NCBI GenBank assembly: GCA_963971405.1
Contig: OZ020492.1
Span: 13,814,151-13,878,150, forward strand
DNA from: Psococerastis gibbosa
Taxonomy: Eukaryota > Arthropoda > Insecta > Psocodea > Psocidae
Direction: 5' to 3'
DNA: 64,000 bases
Part shown: positions 44,925 through 56,045 of the stretch, one piece after another
Position numbering within the stretch: the stretch's first letter is position 1
Layout: every line of letters begins with the position of its first letter
Translations under genes and position numbers: made by a program
Notes under the pieces: model-generated
Databases searched by the model: none
What the model saw: the letters and a program-made list of their open reading frames with translations, nothing else
What the model was told of the DNA's origin: nothing

Positions 44925-46110
44925 GGCTTCAAATATAATACAGTTGGTTACATCACAATACTCAGACTGGGAAAGCTTAGAGCGGGCAGTACCAGCAGGT
45001 TCCGTATTGGGGCCATTAATTTTTACAATGTATATTCAGTCTTTGTCAAAAATAATAAAGGGCAGATTCAAATATCACTGCTTTGCAGACGATGTGCAAA
45101 TATACATACATTGTAAGCCCGATGATCTCGCCAAAACAGTTAATGATGTGTCTCAGCAATTGCAAGAATTAGCTAAATGGGCCCAATCACACGCATTAAT
45201 AATAAATCCCCAAAAAACTCAAGTCATTGTATTAGGATCTAAACGATTACTTAACGGGGTTGACATTTTAACAGCACCATTAGTGCAATTAAATGGAGTC
45301 CCGATACCGTATAGCTCCCAAGTAAAGAATCTAGGAGTGATATTCGATCAATACATGAGTTGGGAAGCTCAAATAAAGAATACATGTAAAAAAGTTAATG
45401 GTACTATTCATGCAATGTATAGGTTAAAAAATATGCTAGATGTTAGAGTTAGACAGACCCTAATACAGACTATCATACTGCCTATTTTTGATTACGCGGA
45501 TGTTTTGTATGGGGGTTTAAATGAAACACTCAATTACAAGCTACAGCTAAGAATGAATGCATGTATCCGCTACATATTCTCATTAAAAAAAGACTGCCAT
45601 ATCACCCCTTACTATAATAAAATAGGCTGGCTGAAGGCTAGAGAGCGAAGAGAAAAGCATGCACTGCTATACCTCTTTAAGATTTTACATACTAAAAACC
45701 CATCCTACCTATCATCCTTATTTTCATATTTATCAGACTACCATAATTTCAATACAAGAGCTTCAAACAAACTTTCCATCCCTAATCACCGAACTAACAA
45801 CTACAACCATTCCTTTGTAGTGAATACCTCTAAACTTTGGAATTCCCTGACTGACGAAACAAGGACCGAGAGCAGCTTGGGGAGATTTAAGGCAGCCTGC
45901 CATCAATTTCTGGGGAATGTTGTGTGCGAGTAAATGAGTGAGTGCATGAATTTTTCTTTTCTTATGTTTAGGCTATCTTTTTTTACAGGAAAACGATCTT
46001 TGTTCAAAAAATTTAATGTAAACAAAAAAATTGTGAAGGTTAGCTGGAAGAGTAGCCCTTCGGGGCTAAAGCTCGCCTGAAAATAAAGACGATATTTCAT
46101 TTCATTTCAC
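44925..46110 (+). mobile_element. Non-LTR retrotransposon, 5' truncated
   Basis: Starts inside the reverse transcriptase, contains a 329-codon open frame, a 3' UTR of about 170 bp with a small hairpin (agcccttcggggct at 46052-46065), aaaataaag at 46080, and an (atttc)n tail. Lies just right of the hAT-like element 44386-44816. Confidence 0.85.
44944..45933 (+). CDS. Truncated LINE reverse transcriptase, open frame of 329 codons
   Basis: Covers the C-terminal half of a LINE reverse transcriptase. VPAGSVLGPLIF is the VPQGSVLGP block with Gln changed to Ala. CFADDVQIYIH holds the catalytic Asp pair. NPQKTQVIVLGS is the NxxKT block, NLGVIFDQYMSWEAQI the LGVxxD block and LPIFDYADVLY the thumb. 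The end is a LWNSLTDETRTESSLGRFKA tail. The fingers and first catalytic Asp are missing through truncation, so it is not expected to be active; yet there is no stop or frameshift in almost 1 kb, which indicates a young copy. The listed start is a TTG, only the first codon of the open frame. Confidence 0.85.
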   Translation: MVTSQYSDWESLERAVPAGSVLGPLIFTMYIQSLSKIIKGRFKYHCFADDVQIYIHCKPDDLAKTVNDVSQQLQELAKWAQSHALIINPQKTQVIVLGSKRLLNGVDILTAPLVQLNGVPIPYSSQVKNLGVIFDQYMSWEAQIKNTCKKVNGTIHAMYRLKNMLDVRVRQTLIQTIILPIFDYADVLYGGLNETLNYKLQLRMNACIRYIFSLKKDCHITPYYNKIGWLKARERREKHALLYLFKILHTKNPSYLSSLFSYLSDYHNFNTRASNKLSIPNHRTNNYNHSFVVNTSKLWNSLTDETRTESSLGRFKAACHQFLGNVVCE

Positions 46111-47082
46111 TACCACAGGAAAACGGCTATTCAAATTCTGCCCCCCCCCCCCCTACATGTCCAATTTGCGCTCCTGTCGGCTGGATTCGTCCCTGGTACT
46201 CAGAAAGAGGCAAAGCAGTAAGCACCTCATTACTTTAATAGGTTTCTGTTTACCTTTGTGGGATATTTCTCTCAATACAACATTTCTGCTGTAAAATTGA
46301 TAAAATTGAGATATACAAAAACTGAATGAATGGTGTTGCTTCGGCGCCGAAAACAAATTAACTGCCATTTGTAACCCAATAACCAATAATGGATAGCATA
46401 TTACTCACGGCTTCAAACACAATAATTAGGTTACTAGCTTTTACTTAATCTAAACACTGTAAGCTGAAAAACAGCGCTGTGTTTTTAACGTCAAAATAGA
46501 ATTCTGTTATGACATTATGACATTTTGCTCACCCTTGATGTGCTGCAACATGTCAACCGTGCGCATCCTGCCAGGGGTGTCAACTTGTGTCCCCAGATGT
46601 GCTTATTCTGGTTTTTGTTAGGGGGGCATGTTTGCGTGTAAATTAGCAAAGTAAAATCATACTGTATTCAATGCAGTTAACAAGCAATAACGGAGGTTTA
46701 AAGAAATTAGATTGTGTATAGAAAAAGTTATATTGTTACAAGCCCAAATTACAAGCCCAAAAGGGGGGGGGGGCCGTTATTTTAATAACTAGGAGTAAAT
46801 AGTGTTTTTTTATACACAACATTAGGCCAAGTGCGAGGCCTACCAAAGTTCGAATTGGTGACAAGAAAGTAAAAACCTGTTTCACTCAGAATATCTTATT
46901 ATGTAGGTACGTCAAAATATTTTTTACTAAACTTCTACTTCATAATTTGTGAACATGATGCAAACTTGTTACCAACAGGAGTTTATTCACGTGACACGTT
47001 AAATTGAGTATGCTCTTTTTTATAGCTGTTGCGTTAAATTTTATTTTATTTGTGATAATATTTAATGTTTTCACTACCAGGC
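46111..47082. other. No gene seen
   Basis: Contains poly-C (46139-46153) followed by ggctggattcgtccctgg, resembling the right end of the hAT-like element at 61731-61902, and a G-run at 46761. Otherwise unremarkable. Confidence 0.4.
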
Positions 47083-47280
47083 AGGACATGTAGAGTAGTG
47101 GTGTACAGACTCCGACTTTCATCGAAAGGTTGCTGGTTCGAGTTGCACACTTGCTACATTTTCTGGCCATGTTTCAGAGGGCATGTAAAGCATGCGGTCC
47201 CGGGCCTCCCTAGTTGAGTTTAAGGGACGGCTTTATGGCCCTAACTCCGCTAGGTTGGCTTAATAATAGAACAAAAAGTA
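47083..47280 (+). mobile_element. SINE1 copy, full length
   Basis: Head gacatgtagagtagtggtgt, B-box GGTTCGAGTTGC (one change), body and gaacaaaaagtaaa end. The 3' tail of the next LINE abuts it. Confidence 0.88.
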
Positions 47281-47284
47281 AATT

Positions 47285-49535
47285 TTTTGTGTCATGATGA
47301 ATGAATGAATTTGAATGAATAATTATATTGAAACACGCAGTACAATACAATTTTAACTAAACTAAAAACCCTTAAAATCTAACATTTAACTTAAAAAACT
47401 AACAACAATGAAATATAAAAATAAAAAATTTAAAATTAGTCCATTGTAAGAAACAAATCGGCCAAAATTATTTACGCATTCCCCAGAAACTCATCAAGCG
47501 AATAGAACACACCCTCCACCAGGTAAGTGTGTAATATTCGCCTGAACTCTCTAGCCTCCGAACGCAGTCTCTTAATGTGGTCCGGTAACTAGTTGAACAG
47601 CAACCTTCCCTTTATTAGAATAAAGTTGTCGGTGCCATGTCTTCGGGTTCGGGGAATATGGAAGTCGATATCGGCCCGTCGGGTTTCACGGCCCGATATT
47701 TCTCCCACTCTTGTAAAGTCGGCTTGTGCGAGGCAGGGCATTATGGCCGCTTCTATATACATGGAGGGAGCAGTAAGAATTTCGAGGCCTTTAAAGGCTT
47801 GCCTACATGACTCCCTCCATTTAAGTCCGGCTATAATTCTAACAGCACGCTTCTGCATGACCAATTTTATCCATATTTGATTTGGCCGTACCTCCCCAGG
47901 CGACTAGACCATCGGATATTATTGGTCGAACAGTACCGTGGTAGATCATCATGAGAACTTGCCTGTCATTGCAGATTTGTGCAAACTGCCTTAATGCGAA
48001 GATATTATTGCTAAGTTTGTGACAGGCGGCCTCTACATGAGGAGCCCATGTGAGCTCAGCATCAACTTTGATGCCCAGAATCACAACGTTTGGGATGACA
48101 TCCGGTTTTCCTCGTGACTTAAAAACAACTGCCACCGACTTGAGGGGATTACACACCAGTCGATTTTCGGACAGCCATTGCTGCACTTGGTACAAATCTA
48201 CATAAGCATCTATTTCAATAGTTCTTATGTCCTGGCCACTGAAACCCATTATCGTGTCATCCGCATAGAGAGTATTTACCCCTTTTGATGGTACTTTATG
48301 CAGGTTGTTTATGTAGGCCACAAAAAGTATAGGGCTTAAAACGCTGCCCTGGGGTACCCCTCTTGACACAGGTTTTATTTGGGGGTGGCAGTCTGAGACT
48401 GAAATATAATGAGATCTACCAACAAGGTATGACCTCATCCAGCTCAGTGCTGGTCCCCTTATGCCTAATTTTTCTATTTTAGATAAAAGGATCTCGGGGT
48501 CAACGCAGTCAAAAGCTTTTGTGAGGTCAAGGAATGCCCCCAAAAAATATTAATTTTTTTCAAAAGCTTGTACTATGTTCTCCACATATTGTAGAAGAGC
48601 TGTTGCCGCCGAGAAACCTTTTCGAAAGCCGTGTTGCCTGTCACTTAGCACATTGTACTTTGTCCAGAACTCAACCAACCGAGTTGTCATGGCAACTTCA
48701 AAATTTTTTGAAAGACGTGGCAGCAAAGAGATGGGTCGGTAGTTTTTTAGGGTCTGACTTAGTGCCTTTCTTAAAGACAGGCACAACTTTCGCTGTCTTA
48801 AGACACTGAGGAAATTTACCTTCCAATAATGATAGGTTAATTAAGCGCGATATGCTATCACAGAAGCGCGGACCAGAGTGTTTAATGACCTTCGTGGGTA
48901 TGCCGTCAGGCCCACTGGACGACTGGTTTTTAAGAGTTTTAACAATTGACAAAATTTCCTGTGAAGTGGTCGGCTTCAGAAAAATAGATGTCAAGATATT
49001 GGTGCCATTATGGCTGCCATCCCCACCCCCAATGGCTATTAGGGCAGGCTGTGGAAGGGTAGTAAAAACCTCTAAAAACTCATTGGCGATTTCGGCAGGA
49101 GTGTCTAGTGTACGTCGTAGCCTTTGAGAGAAAATGTTTAGATTATTATTATGGCATGATCTATGGCCTGATTGGTAGGCCTTTATCATAGACAAAATCG
49201 ATTTTTGCCGATTGTCAGATAATAATAAGACTGTTTCAAATGCCGTCTTTTTACGCCTCAAAATAGCAAGGTGTTGGAATTGGGCATCTTTCACTATCTG
49301 TCTGCTTTCTGCGTCCGCATCTTTGTCAGTGTATGATGAGAGGAGGCTTGTTATTGTCCTACGGGACGCTCTGATTTCCTCCGTCACCCATTTTAGTTTC
49401 CTGCCCTTGCTACCTTGCTTCATCCTTACAAGAGGAACGCATTGGTTGTAAATCTGAATCATTGTGTTATAAACAGTTGCACACTGGCATTCTAAGTCTG
49501 AATTTTTGGCCAATAGTTCTTCCCAGTTGTATTTA
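47285..49535 (-). mobile_element. Non-LTR retrotransposon, 5' truncated, frameshifted
   Basis: Minus-strand LINE of about 2.2 kb with a ~170-bp 3' UTR and an (attc)n tail seen as gaatgaatgaat at 47300. It reads from the linker after the endonuclease (CATVYNTMIQIYNQCVPLVR) through the reverse transcriptase to the C-terminus. Confidence 0.85.
47462..49513 (-). pseudogene. LINE reverse transcriptase pseudogene with intact YADD box
   Basis: Blocks in order: SSSGPDGIPTKVIKHSG, TAKVVPVFKKG, then after a frameshift near 48700-48780 NYRPISLLPRLSKNFE and DRQHGFRKGFSA, then after another near 48545 FLDLTKAFDCVDPEILLSKI, VPQGSVLSPILFVAYIN and LYADDTIMGF with both catalytic Asp, NPLKSVAVVFKS, and, shifted again near 47850, VMQKRAVRIIAGLKWRESCR. 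The core domains are conserved; three frame changes inactivate it. The wording fits the Jockey/I side of LINEs. Confidence 0.85.
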
Positions 49536-49599
49536 AAAAAATAAAAAATAAAAATAACCGTGTATTTTTCCTAAAACAATTTTTAACCAAATACAAAAT

Positions 49600-50115
49600 A
49601 CAGTTGAAGTGCCCCCTCATGCCAGCGGCGTGCGCGAGGGTAGCACTCACTACCTAACTATAGCCTACCTAATTCATTACTGTAATTTGTTGAGTTCGAC
49701 CCTGGTCCATAGTCTTATAATTGTCCTGTATGTTGCTGTTCTTGAGTTACTGTTAGTGTTGTCTAAAGGGGGGTACTTGTATTTGTTCACGTGTATGTCC
49801 TTGGTGAGTGCGTTGTAAAGAGCCGTTGCCTTGTATCGTAGGGATCGTCTTGAGTTGGTCAAGTTCCAGTGGGGAAGCGGTATAGTATGATAGGCTGCTG
49901 ATCGTGTTACGGCTCTTGATCTAGGGATGCACGTGGTTGTGCCTGCAAAATTTTTTGTGATAAACATTAACAAGTTTTCACAGTAAAGAAGATGTATGGG
50001 CAGCAGTCCGTGTGTTTTATATACCGAGTTTGAGTGCGCCAATAGAGAGATGAAAAGTTGCTGAGACTGCCAGGTAGGCTTGCGAACGTATTGGTAGCGA
50101 CCTTGATTTATGCTA
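49600..50115 (-). mobile_element. LINE C-terminal fragment
   Basis: Minus-strand frame 50042-49677 extends upstream to about 50115 and reads LAHSNSVYKTHGLLPIHLLY, SAAYHTIPLPHWNLTNSRRS, LRYKATALYNALTKDIH, the end of a LINE reverse-transcriptase protein. It lies directly 5' of the LINE at 47285-49535 in the same orientation. Confidence 0.6.
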
Positions 50116-50444
50116 GGCTGAGTCGCGATCTAATGTCCCCCTATACCTTGGCGCTCCGGGCCGGCCCCATAACTTTTGAATAAAATTGTAAATATAGCCT
50201 ATTCTGAGGTAGGCTATTGGCCAGCTCAACTTATAGTTATAGGTACATACAAATAAGAAACAAAGAAGCAAGACGTTCTATTTGGCTTAAAGGCACCTTG
50301 AAATTTGAATAAGGTACTAGGCCCCAAACTGAACTGGTCAGTTTTCTTGGCAATTTCAAGCGACTGCCACTAGATGACAGTTGCATCGCGATTTTCATGT
50401 CACAGGATCGCTCCACTACCACTGTGCCGTATCCTTAGGCTAAG

Positions 50445-50825
50445 ACTATACGGATTCTAACGCTCGTTGACCGCGGCTGTGGAACTTCCATACGGCAGAC
50501 TATAAGAGCGCTGAAAAGCGTAAATTCGGCGTCAGAGTCACCAACGCAACCGGGCGCGTAAACCGGTGTTAGGCTAGCAACGTAACTACCGCCGAACATG
50601 ACTATACGGGCGATTTCAATGCGGACTGCTTCCATAGCGTTTTAATTCACAACTGACCTAATTAAATTCCCACCATTTCGCCTCCAGCGCGACGTACACA
50701 GCGCTCGTATAGTCGAGAATAGCGTAGCGTTGACATTTTCAGCATCCGTAGTTGGCAATATTTTTCGTCCGACGCTGGCGTCGTTAGAATCGCGACGTTC
50801 TCAGCGCCCGTATAGTCCTAGCTTA
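50445..50825. repeat. CpG-rich inverted-repeat element with iterated GACTATACGG
   Basis: The left end ctaagactatacgg pairs with the right end ccgtatagtcctag. The word gactata(c/a)gg recurs in both orientations (about 50446, 50499, 50592, 50706 and 50807), often joined to gcgc/gcgct. CpG is dense here, unlike the AT-rich surroundings. No transposase. Target duplication not clear. Confidence 0.6.
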
Positions 50826-50947
50826 TTAGGGTTATAGGCCCGGTAGGTACACCCAGTGATCCACTGAGAAATTTCCCATTGCAGCAAATTGGACATGGTT
50901 CAAAACCTGGCAAGGCCGCACCATATTTTTTCTAGCTGGCTCGTAAC

Positions 50948-51226
50948 CAGTGGCGGCGCTACGGGGGTGCCTGGAGGGGCCTGGCCCCCCAAAAGTTTTT
51001 CCGGCCCCCCTGGGCCCCCCACTTTTCAGATATTTTACATGTTATATAGCAGAATGTTTGTAATTCGAAAACGTCAGAATTAAAACTGGTTACAAGACTA
51101 CAAGTTACTTACTACCTATAGGTATACTCCCAGTAAAAAAATGTTTTGTTTCTTCATTGGTCCCCCAGATAGAAGTCATGCCCCCCCTCATGCCCCCCCC
51201 CCTTAAAATTTCTGGCGCCATCACTG
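50948..51226. mobile_element. hAT-like non-autonomous element with 8-bp duplication
   Basis: 279 bp with ends CAGTGGCGGCGC and GCGCCATCACTG (10 of 12 pair). CTCGTAAC flanks it on both sides (50940-50947 and 51227-51234). CAGTGGCGG-type ends plus an 8-bp duplication are diagnostic for hAT. Internal blocks near both ends are C/G runs. Confidence 0.88.
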
Positions 51227-51317
51227 CTCGTAACTGGTATATCGTTTTATTTGAGGTGTACGGATTTCCCCTCGTCTTGTCACCCAGGACACGCCAGTTT
51301 TTTTTATTTTTTTATTT

Positions 51318-51350
51318 TTAATACTTACTTAACGTGTCCAAGCCTATGAG
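51318..51350 (-). mobile_element. Tip of a family J LINE
   Basis: tacttacttaacgtgtccaa gcctatgag matches the 3' terminus of family J for about 30 bp. Confidence 0.5.
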
Positions 51351-52019
51351 GTTCAGTAGGGACAGTTTTGGTCACTAGGTTCGCTGATGACAAACCGATA
51401 TCCATATTATTCAAAATGGCCGCCGTTTGCATGTGAAAGCTAAACTCTTAGCATCTAATTAATTCTTTCAATATTTTTTATAATATTTTTACTATTCCTA
51501 GACCTTATTTCGCTGCATATAATTTAATATATATATTCTCCATGATTTATAGAAAAATATCACTATAAAATAATACGTAATTAAAAATCATTTTAAAATA
51601 GTATTGAGGCTTATGGAAAAATCAACGCTTTGATATCATTGCAACTGGTGCTGCCATCTACAAAAAAATGACGTCACAAATGAATCCCATTGAGGCTCCA
51701 TCATGTAAGGTACATTAGTTGAGGTGCGGGCTTTATTTCTTCCCAGATGTTTGGAGCTTATAATAATTATTGTTTTGTTTAAAAAATCTATATATCTTAT
51801 ATTACACTATTTTTGTGTATTTTTATTTGAAATTATTTCTCCTACATTTTTGAACTTCATATGGCGGCCTCTCGTCTCAAGTACACTGGATATGACTACA
51901 CGGTCTAAAGCTGATAATTATCTTGTTTGATTAGCAGGGTACCTAACATACCGCAATGTAGGAGGTATACAAGTACACTGGAGTTGTTAAGAGTTTGAGT
52001 AAGAAGAAAGAAAACATCA
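51351..52019. other. No gene seen
   Basis: AT-rich, no exons or nameable repeats. Confidence 0.4.
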
Positions 52020-52468
52020 GAAAGATTCTACAGAAAAATTAATTTTTAGTCATTAATATTTAGAACCAAACTATCAAGGGGCAAGCGTCCTATTGGATTT
52101 TTTTAAACATTAATAATGACTACAATACATGTGAATTTAAAAGAAATAATTTGAGCCGTTTTCGAGAAATATTTTATTAAGCCATTTTTTTTATTTAGTG
52201 TTTGGAGAGTAAAACCCCCTAAAAATGAGTTAGCCAAAATAAATTTTTTTCCTGAGATATGATTTATTTGAACCCACATGCAAAATTTCATCGATATCCA
52301 ACGAGTAGTTTTTCCACAAATCAACGATCAGACCAACCGACATTTTGGAAAAAAACATTTATTTGGGTTCATGGGACCTCGAAACTTGTAAATCCACTGA
52401 AATTCCGAAATTGAAAATTTCGACAATCACAAAGCTTTCCTTATACTACGTATAAATAGGAAAGCAAT
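52020..52468 (+). mobile_element. Family X copy, right half
   Basis: Starts in the middle (agattctacagaaaaattaa tttttagtcat), includes aaactatcaaggggcaagcg, ttgagccgttttcgagaaat, cgagtagtttttccacaaat and the end cttatactacgtataaatag gaaagc. 5' half absent. Confidence 0.75.
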
Positions 52469-53479
52469 AAATAATAAATAATTATTCAGCAATTCTAATT
52501 TATGTCTCTATCTTGACCGGACTATATATTCTTTTTATGTGTTTTTAAATGTAATATAAATTAAGTCGTCGATTACAAATTATGACTGAGCGGAAATTAA
52601 TTAATTCCTCGTTCCACAGCCGCAAAGATATGAAATTATTGGTTTGATGAAAAATACTTTAAAAAACATTTACTGTTAACATAAAATTTTATAGCATAAA
52701 TAATATAAATTTACTCTAAAAAACTAATGAAAAATGTGCATTATTAAGGATTTATAGAATACGTTGGCAATTCAGATGGTTTTTCAGAAAGCTTGTATTT
52801 TTCCTTATCATATCATTCTGGTCATAGTTTTAATTAATTACCTCGAATTGACTCTGCTATTGTTATTTGGTAAATCTATTTTAAATTAATTTATTACGCT
52901 CTGATTTAATCGATCTTAGACATGTTTTTCCTATTTTGACCCACAACTACCCCCCCCCCCCCTGTATACGTTATTATGAGCGAGGGCAAATTTTATTGAT
53001 CCATGAAATACGATTATGCTAGGATATCATGCAGTCCCATTGGGGAAGTACAGCAGGCGTGCATCAATAGTCTAAGTCTTTATACTGCATTTTGGGGTGG
53101 CGCACCCTTCCAAAATGGAGGATATTTCATTTTTAAATGACGCATCAGCAGGGCTTTATATATGAACTGCGTTCAATGGCGAATGGGGAGCTCCCCTTCA
53201 CTCAAATACCTGCAATTCCATTTGTAAGCTGCTCTCGTTCTAGTTTCTGTCCATGCATGCGGGCGACTTTTTATTTACTTTTCTTTTACATTTGTAAAAG
53301 TGAGTGTATGCTGCGTTGACAGCCCTTCACCAGCATTTAGGCTTGAAAATTTATAAAACCACTGACAGAAATTTACCCTAGGCAAAAAGTCAAATAAACA
53401 TGATTTAAAAATTGTTATTAATTTTGCAATTTTGTTTTCAGTATGTAAACCTACTCTGTTGTTAGGACCGATTCTTCTC
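52469..53479. other. No gene seen; hAT-relative fragment inside
   Basis: 52868-52962 (ggtaaatctattttaaattaa ... gacccacaactaccccc) matches the interior of the hAT-like element at 61731-61902. The rest is AT-rich with no exons. Confidence 0.4.
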
Positions 53480-53935
53480 AGACTAGTATCTGTACTTGGT
53501 TAATTTCTGCCTCTGCCTGTTACACTGCGTCAATGCTATAAGCTCAGCTTGTTCATTACCGCTTGTAGGCGGTGTTGGTTGACATCGAGAACATATACCA
53601 GTTTGCCAATGGCCCAAAATTCATACGGAAACAATACAAATGAGTTGCCTATTAGCAAAAGCAATCCTGTCCACCCAGGTTGATTTTTCAGAAACCGCAA
53701 AAAACTGCTGTGCCGCAACGCCATGAGGTATAACATTACAGTTTTTAAAGCTAATTTTAACAGTATTAGAATTGCTTTTGCGTCTCAATATCTGATTCAT
53801 CGGATAGAGTATTGAAAAATAAAAAAAATGGCGTGAATATCTCAAAACTGAAAAAAATGGAGAGGATTGCTTTTGCTAATAGGCAACTCAAATAAGGTCC
53901 AAGGTCCGTGGGGTTGTTGGCATTGGACAAGGGAC
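53480..53935 (+). repeat. Repeat Y, split by a MITE
   Basis: Opposite orientation to 16845 and 40311: gtatctgtacttggtta at the left, ttgacatcgagaacatatac, cggaaacaatacaaat, then a 248-bp insertion, then aaataaggtccaaggtccgt gg ... ttggcattggacaagggac. Removing the insert restores the family order and the open frame (LTSRTYTSLPMAQ ... GCWHWTRD). Confidence 0.7.
53642..53889. mobile_element. 248-bp MITE with 26-bp TIRs
   Basis: Ends GAGTTGCCTATTAGCAAAAG and its complement at the other end pair perfectly for about 26 bp. AAAT lies on both sides (53638-53641, 53890-53893) and occurs once in uninterrupted repeat Y, so it is a target duplication of 4 bp (5 if a flanking C is counted). Non-coding interior; superfamily not assigned. 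Confidence 0.85.
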
Positions 53936-54734
53936 TTATGAGTAGTGCAGGCCTGGGTCCATAAAAAGTCCTTCAAAAATTACAATTAGGGCAGATTCTA
54001 ATATGCTACCAATAACGTTATTGGGCCTATTCACTTTGCGTACCCAATTGCTGATGTTATTCACTAAGTTATAACAAATAATGTATAAAATGCCCCATAA
54101 ACTCTCAACCAGTTCCGGATCACCAACTACGCACACTAGGCAACTGCCTAAGGGCCCAAAGCTGCCTAAGGGCCCAAAATTTTTTTTAAAACAGTTATCG
54201 GTAAATAATTACCGTATGTAATTTTTCAAAACTTCCATAATAATTTTATCTTGAAAAATGTAGTTTTCATAAAATTATAAAATTCAAAACAGAAAATTAA
54301 ACTTAAAAATATTATTTTTAAGTATTAATTTAAATATGATGTATTAAGTATTATTATACTTCTTAGTTGCAGTGTTAGTCACCTTACCTAGTAAGTGGGG
54401 GGGGGGGGGGAGGGGGCCCACCAATTTTATTGCCTAGGGGCCCAGAGAAGGTTAATCCGGCCCTACTCTCAACGTCCCCAGCAACTGATATCGAGGTCAA
54501 ATCCTGTCGTGCTATTATAGCTACAGCGGTATCACTATTTAATTTTTCATTATTTTTAGTAAATTTGTGGCATGTTTCTTACAGAAACCGTTTTTTTAAC
54601 GGTATTGACTACGTGTTTGTCATTATTTATTGAATTTTTAGATAAATACACAGGCTTTGTTCACGGTTTGTTCAAGTGTTATGGGAACTATAGAACTATA
54701 AGAATTGTAGAGAACTTTATTGGGGAGTGAACTG
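53936..54734. other. No gene seen
   Basis: Contains a 13-base tandem repeat gcctaagggcccaaa x2 at 54145-54175 and a G-run at 54396-54415. No exons recognised. Confidence 0.4.
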
Positions 54735-55445
54735 TTTTTTTTATTTTTTATTTTTAAATTGGGGGACAGGTGTTACCTGTGTGCACTTAAGCCTATTGTG
54801 TCCCTACAACAAAGTATCTACATCACTTCTACATCTCTTCCTTGAGAACTATCTCCCTAAGGAGAACCAGGATCTAGAGGGGATTTAGAAGTGGTAGGTC
54901 TTTTACATGTAACTGCAAGCTTCCCGAGCATGCTGCTCTTCTTCGTGCGATTGCATCGCAGTGAAGGAGGATGTGCTTGGGGTCCTCCACTCCTTCATTG
55001 CAGAATCTGCAAGACTGTAGTTGTATCCCCAAGAGACTTCAGATATTTAACCCTAAGACCAAAGACGCCAAGGCCTGTTCTTGGTTTTGTACGTCCTAGC
55101 CTAGAGCCATCAGTAAACCAATTGATTGTGTGACTATTCAGAATTCCTGCTGATTCGCAGTATTCTTTCTTTGTCCCTGATATAGTTTCGAATTCCCTCC
55201 TAAAACAGTATTTTGGATGGATTCTATCGCTTGGCATATCCAGGCAGTGGTCAGACGTAGTCAGAAAGGCTGAGTCTCTCTTAACTGCCCTTCCACTCCT
55301 TTTTAACCCGCTCCTAATAATGCCCTTTCGGCTGAAGTTTCCACTGAAACATGGAGGGGTGGGAAGTCCAGTACTATCTCCATTGCTGCAGTGGGACAGG
55401 ATTTCATAGCCCCTGTAAAGCATCATGTTAGAGAATACGGGCTTC
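54735..55445 (-). mobile_element. LINE 3' part with RNase H domain, inactive
   Basis: Minus-strand frames read the thumb phrase TGAMKSCPTAAMEIVLDFPP, then after a frameshift SDHCLDMPSDRIHPKYCF and an RNase H start INWFTDGSRLGRTKPRTGLG, whose Asp belongs to the catalytic set. Then, after loss of most of RNase H, CRFCNEGVEDPKHILLHC, a C-terminal zinc knuckle. The tail is a (taaaaaa)-type run at 54735-54760. LINEs with RNase H are the I/LOA/R1-type groups; the clade is not resolved. Confidence 0.75.
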
Positions 55446-55860
55446 TGAATTTAGCCATAATTTGGATACCTAATTCAGAGAAAAATTCTCATGTGGTTTG
55501 ATTTTGCCGTGTCCATGAAGCCATGACCAATGGCATGGTTACAGCAGGAAAGGACAGGCTGAGGAGTGAACTGTTACTGTAGGCAGTATTTTATCAGACA
55601 TTTTAGAGAATCCGACCTTAATTCCACAAATCCCATTAACAAACTACCTCCTGCGGCTGGACCTGTAACGGCCATAATATATAAAAACTATGTGGGTCTA
55701 AGCTTGAGAATACTCTTAACCACTGCTCAATTTGAGATGTTGTGGTCAGCTACATGCCCGGCAGCCTTGATTTTCCCTTGCCAATGAAGGCAAGGCACCC
55801 AGGCTCGGGTGAAACCAGGCCAGGTGGAATATTTTTCATTTACCATAGAGTCTTAAACCG
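55446..55860. other. No gene seen
   Basis: Sequence with no recognisable frame; may be the decayed 5' continuation of the LINE on its left, but I could not read reverse-transcriptase blocks in it. Confidence 0.35.
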
Positions 55861-55864
55861 TTCT

Positions 55865-56045
55865 CTACCAACTTCGGTGGCAAGGTGGTAGCGTGCTTGT
55901 ACTTACGCGAGTCGACACCTTGCAGTCGGAGACGTGTCGTAACTCAACACAAGTTCCTATTTAGCTAGTTAGTGAGGCGATGGAAGAGGATAATCAGATA
56001 CATTCATTAAATTGTTTGTCCGCGATTAACTTTTTAATAATAAAG
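55865..56045 (+). mobile_element. SINE2-like copy
   Basis: cttcggtggcaaggtggtag cgtgcttg head, gagtcgacaccttgcagtcg gagacgtgtcgtaactc, end gatacattcattaaattgtt tgtccgcgattaa. Same as 19067-19250 reversed. Confidence 0.65.

Noticed and set aside
54145-54175. Short direct repeat gcctaagggcccaaa as target duplication
   Set aside because: The two copies are adjacent with nothing between them, so it is a simple tandem duplication.
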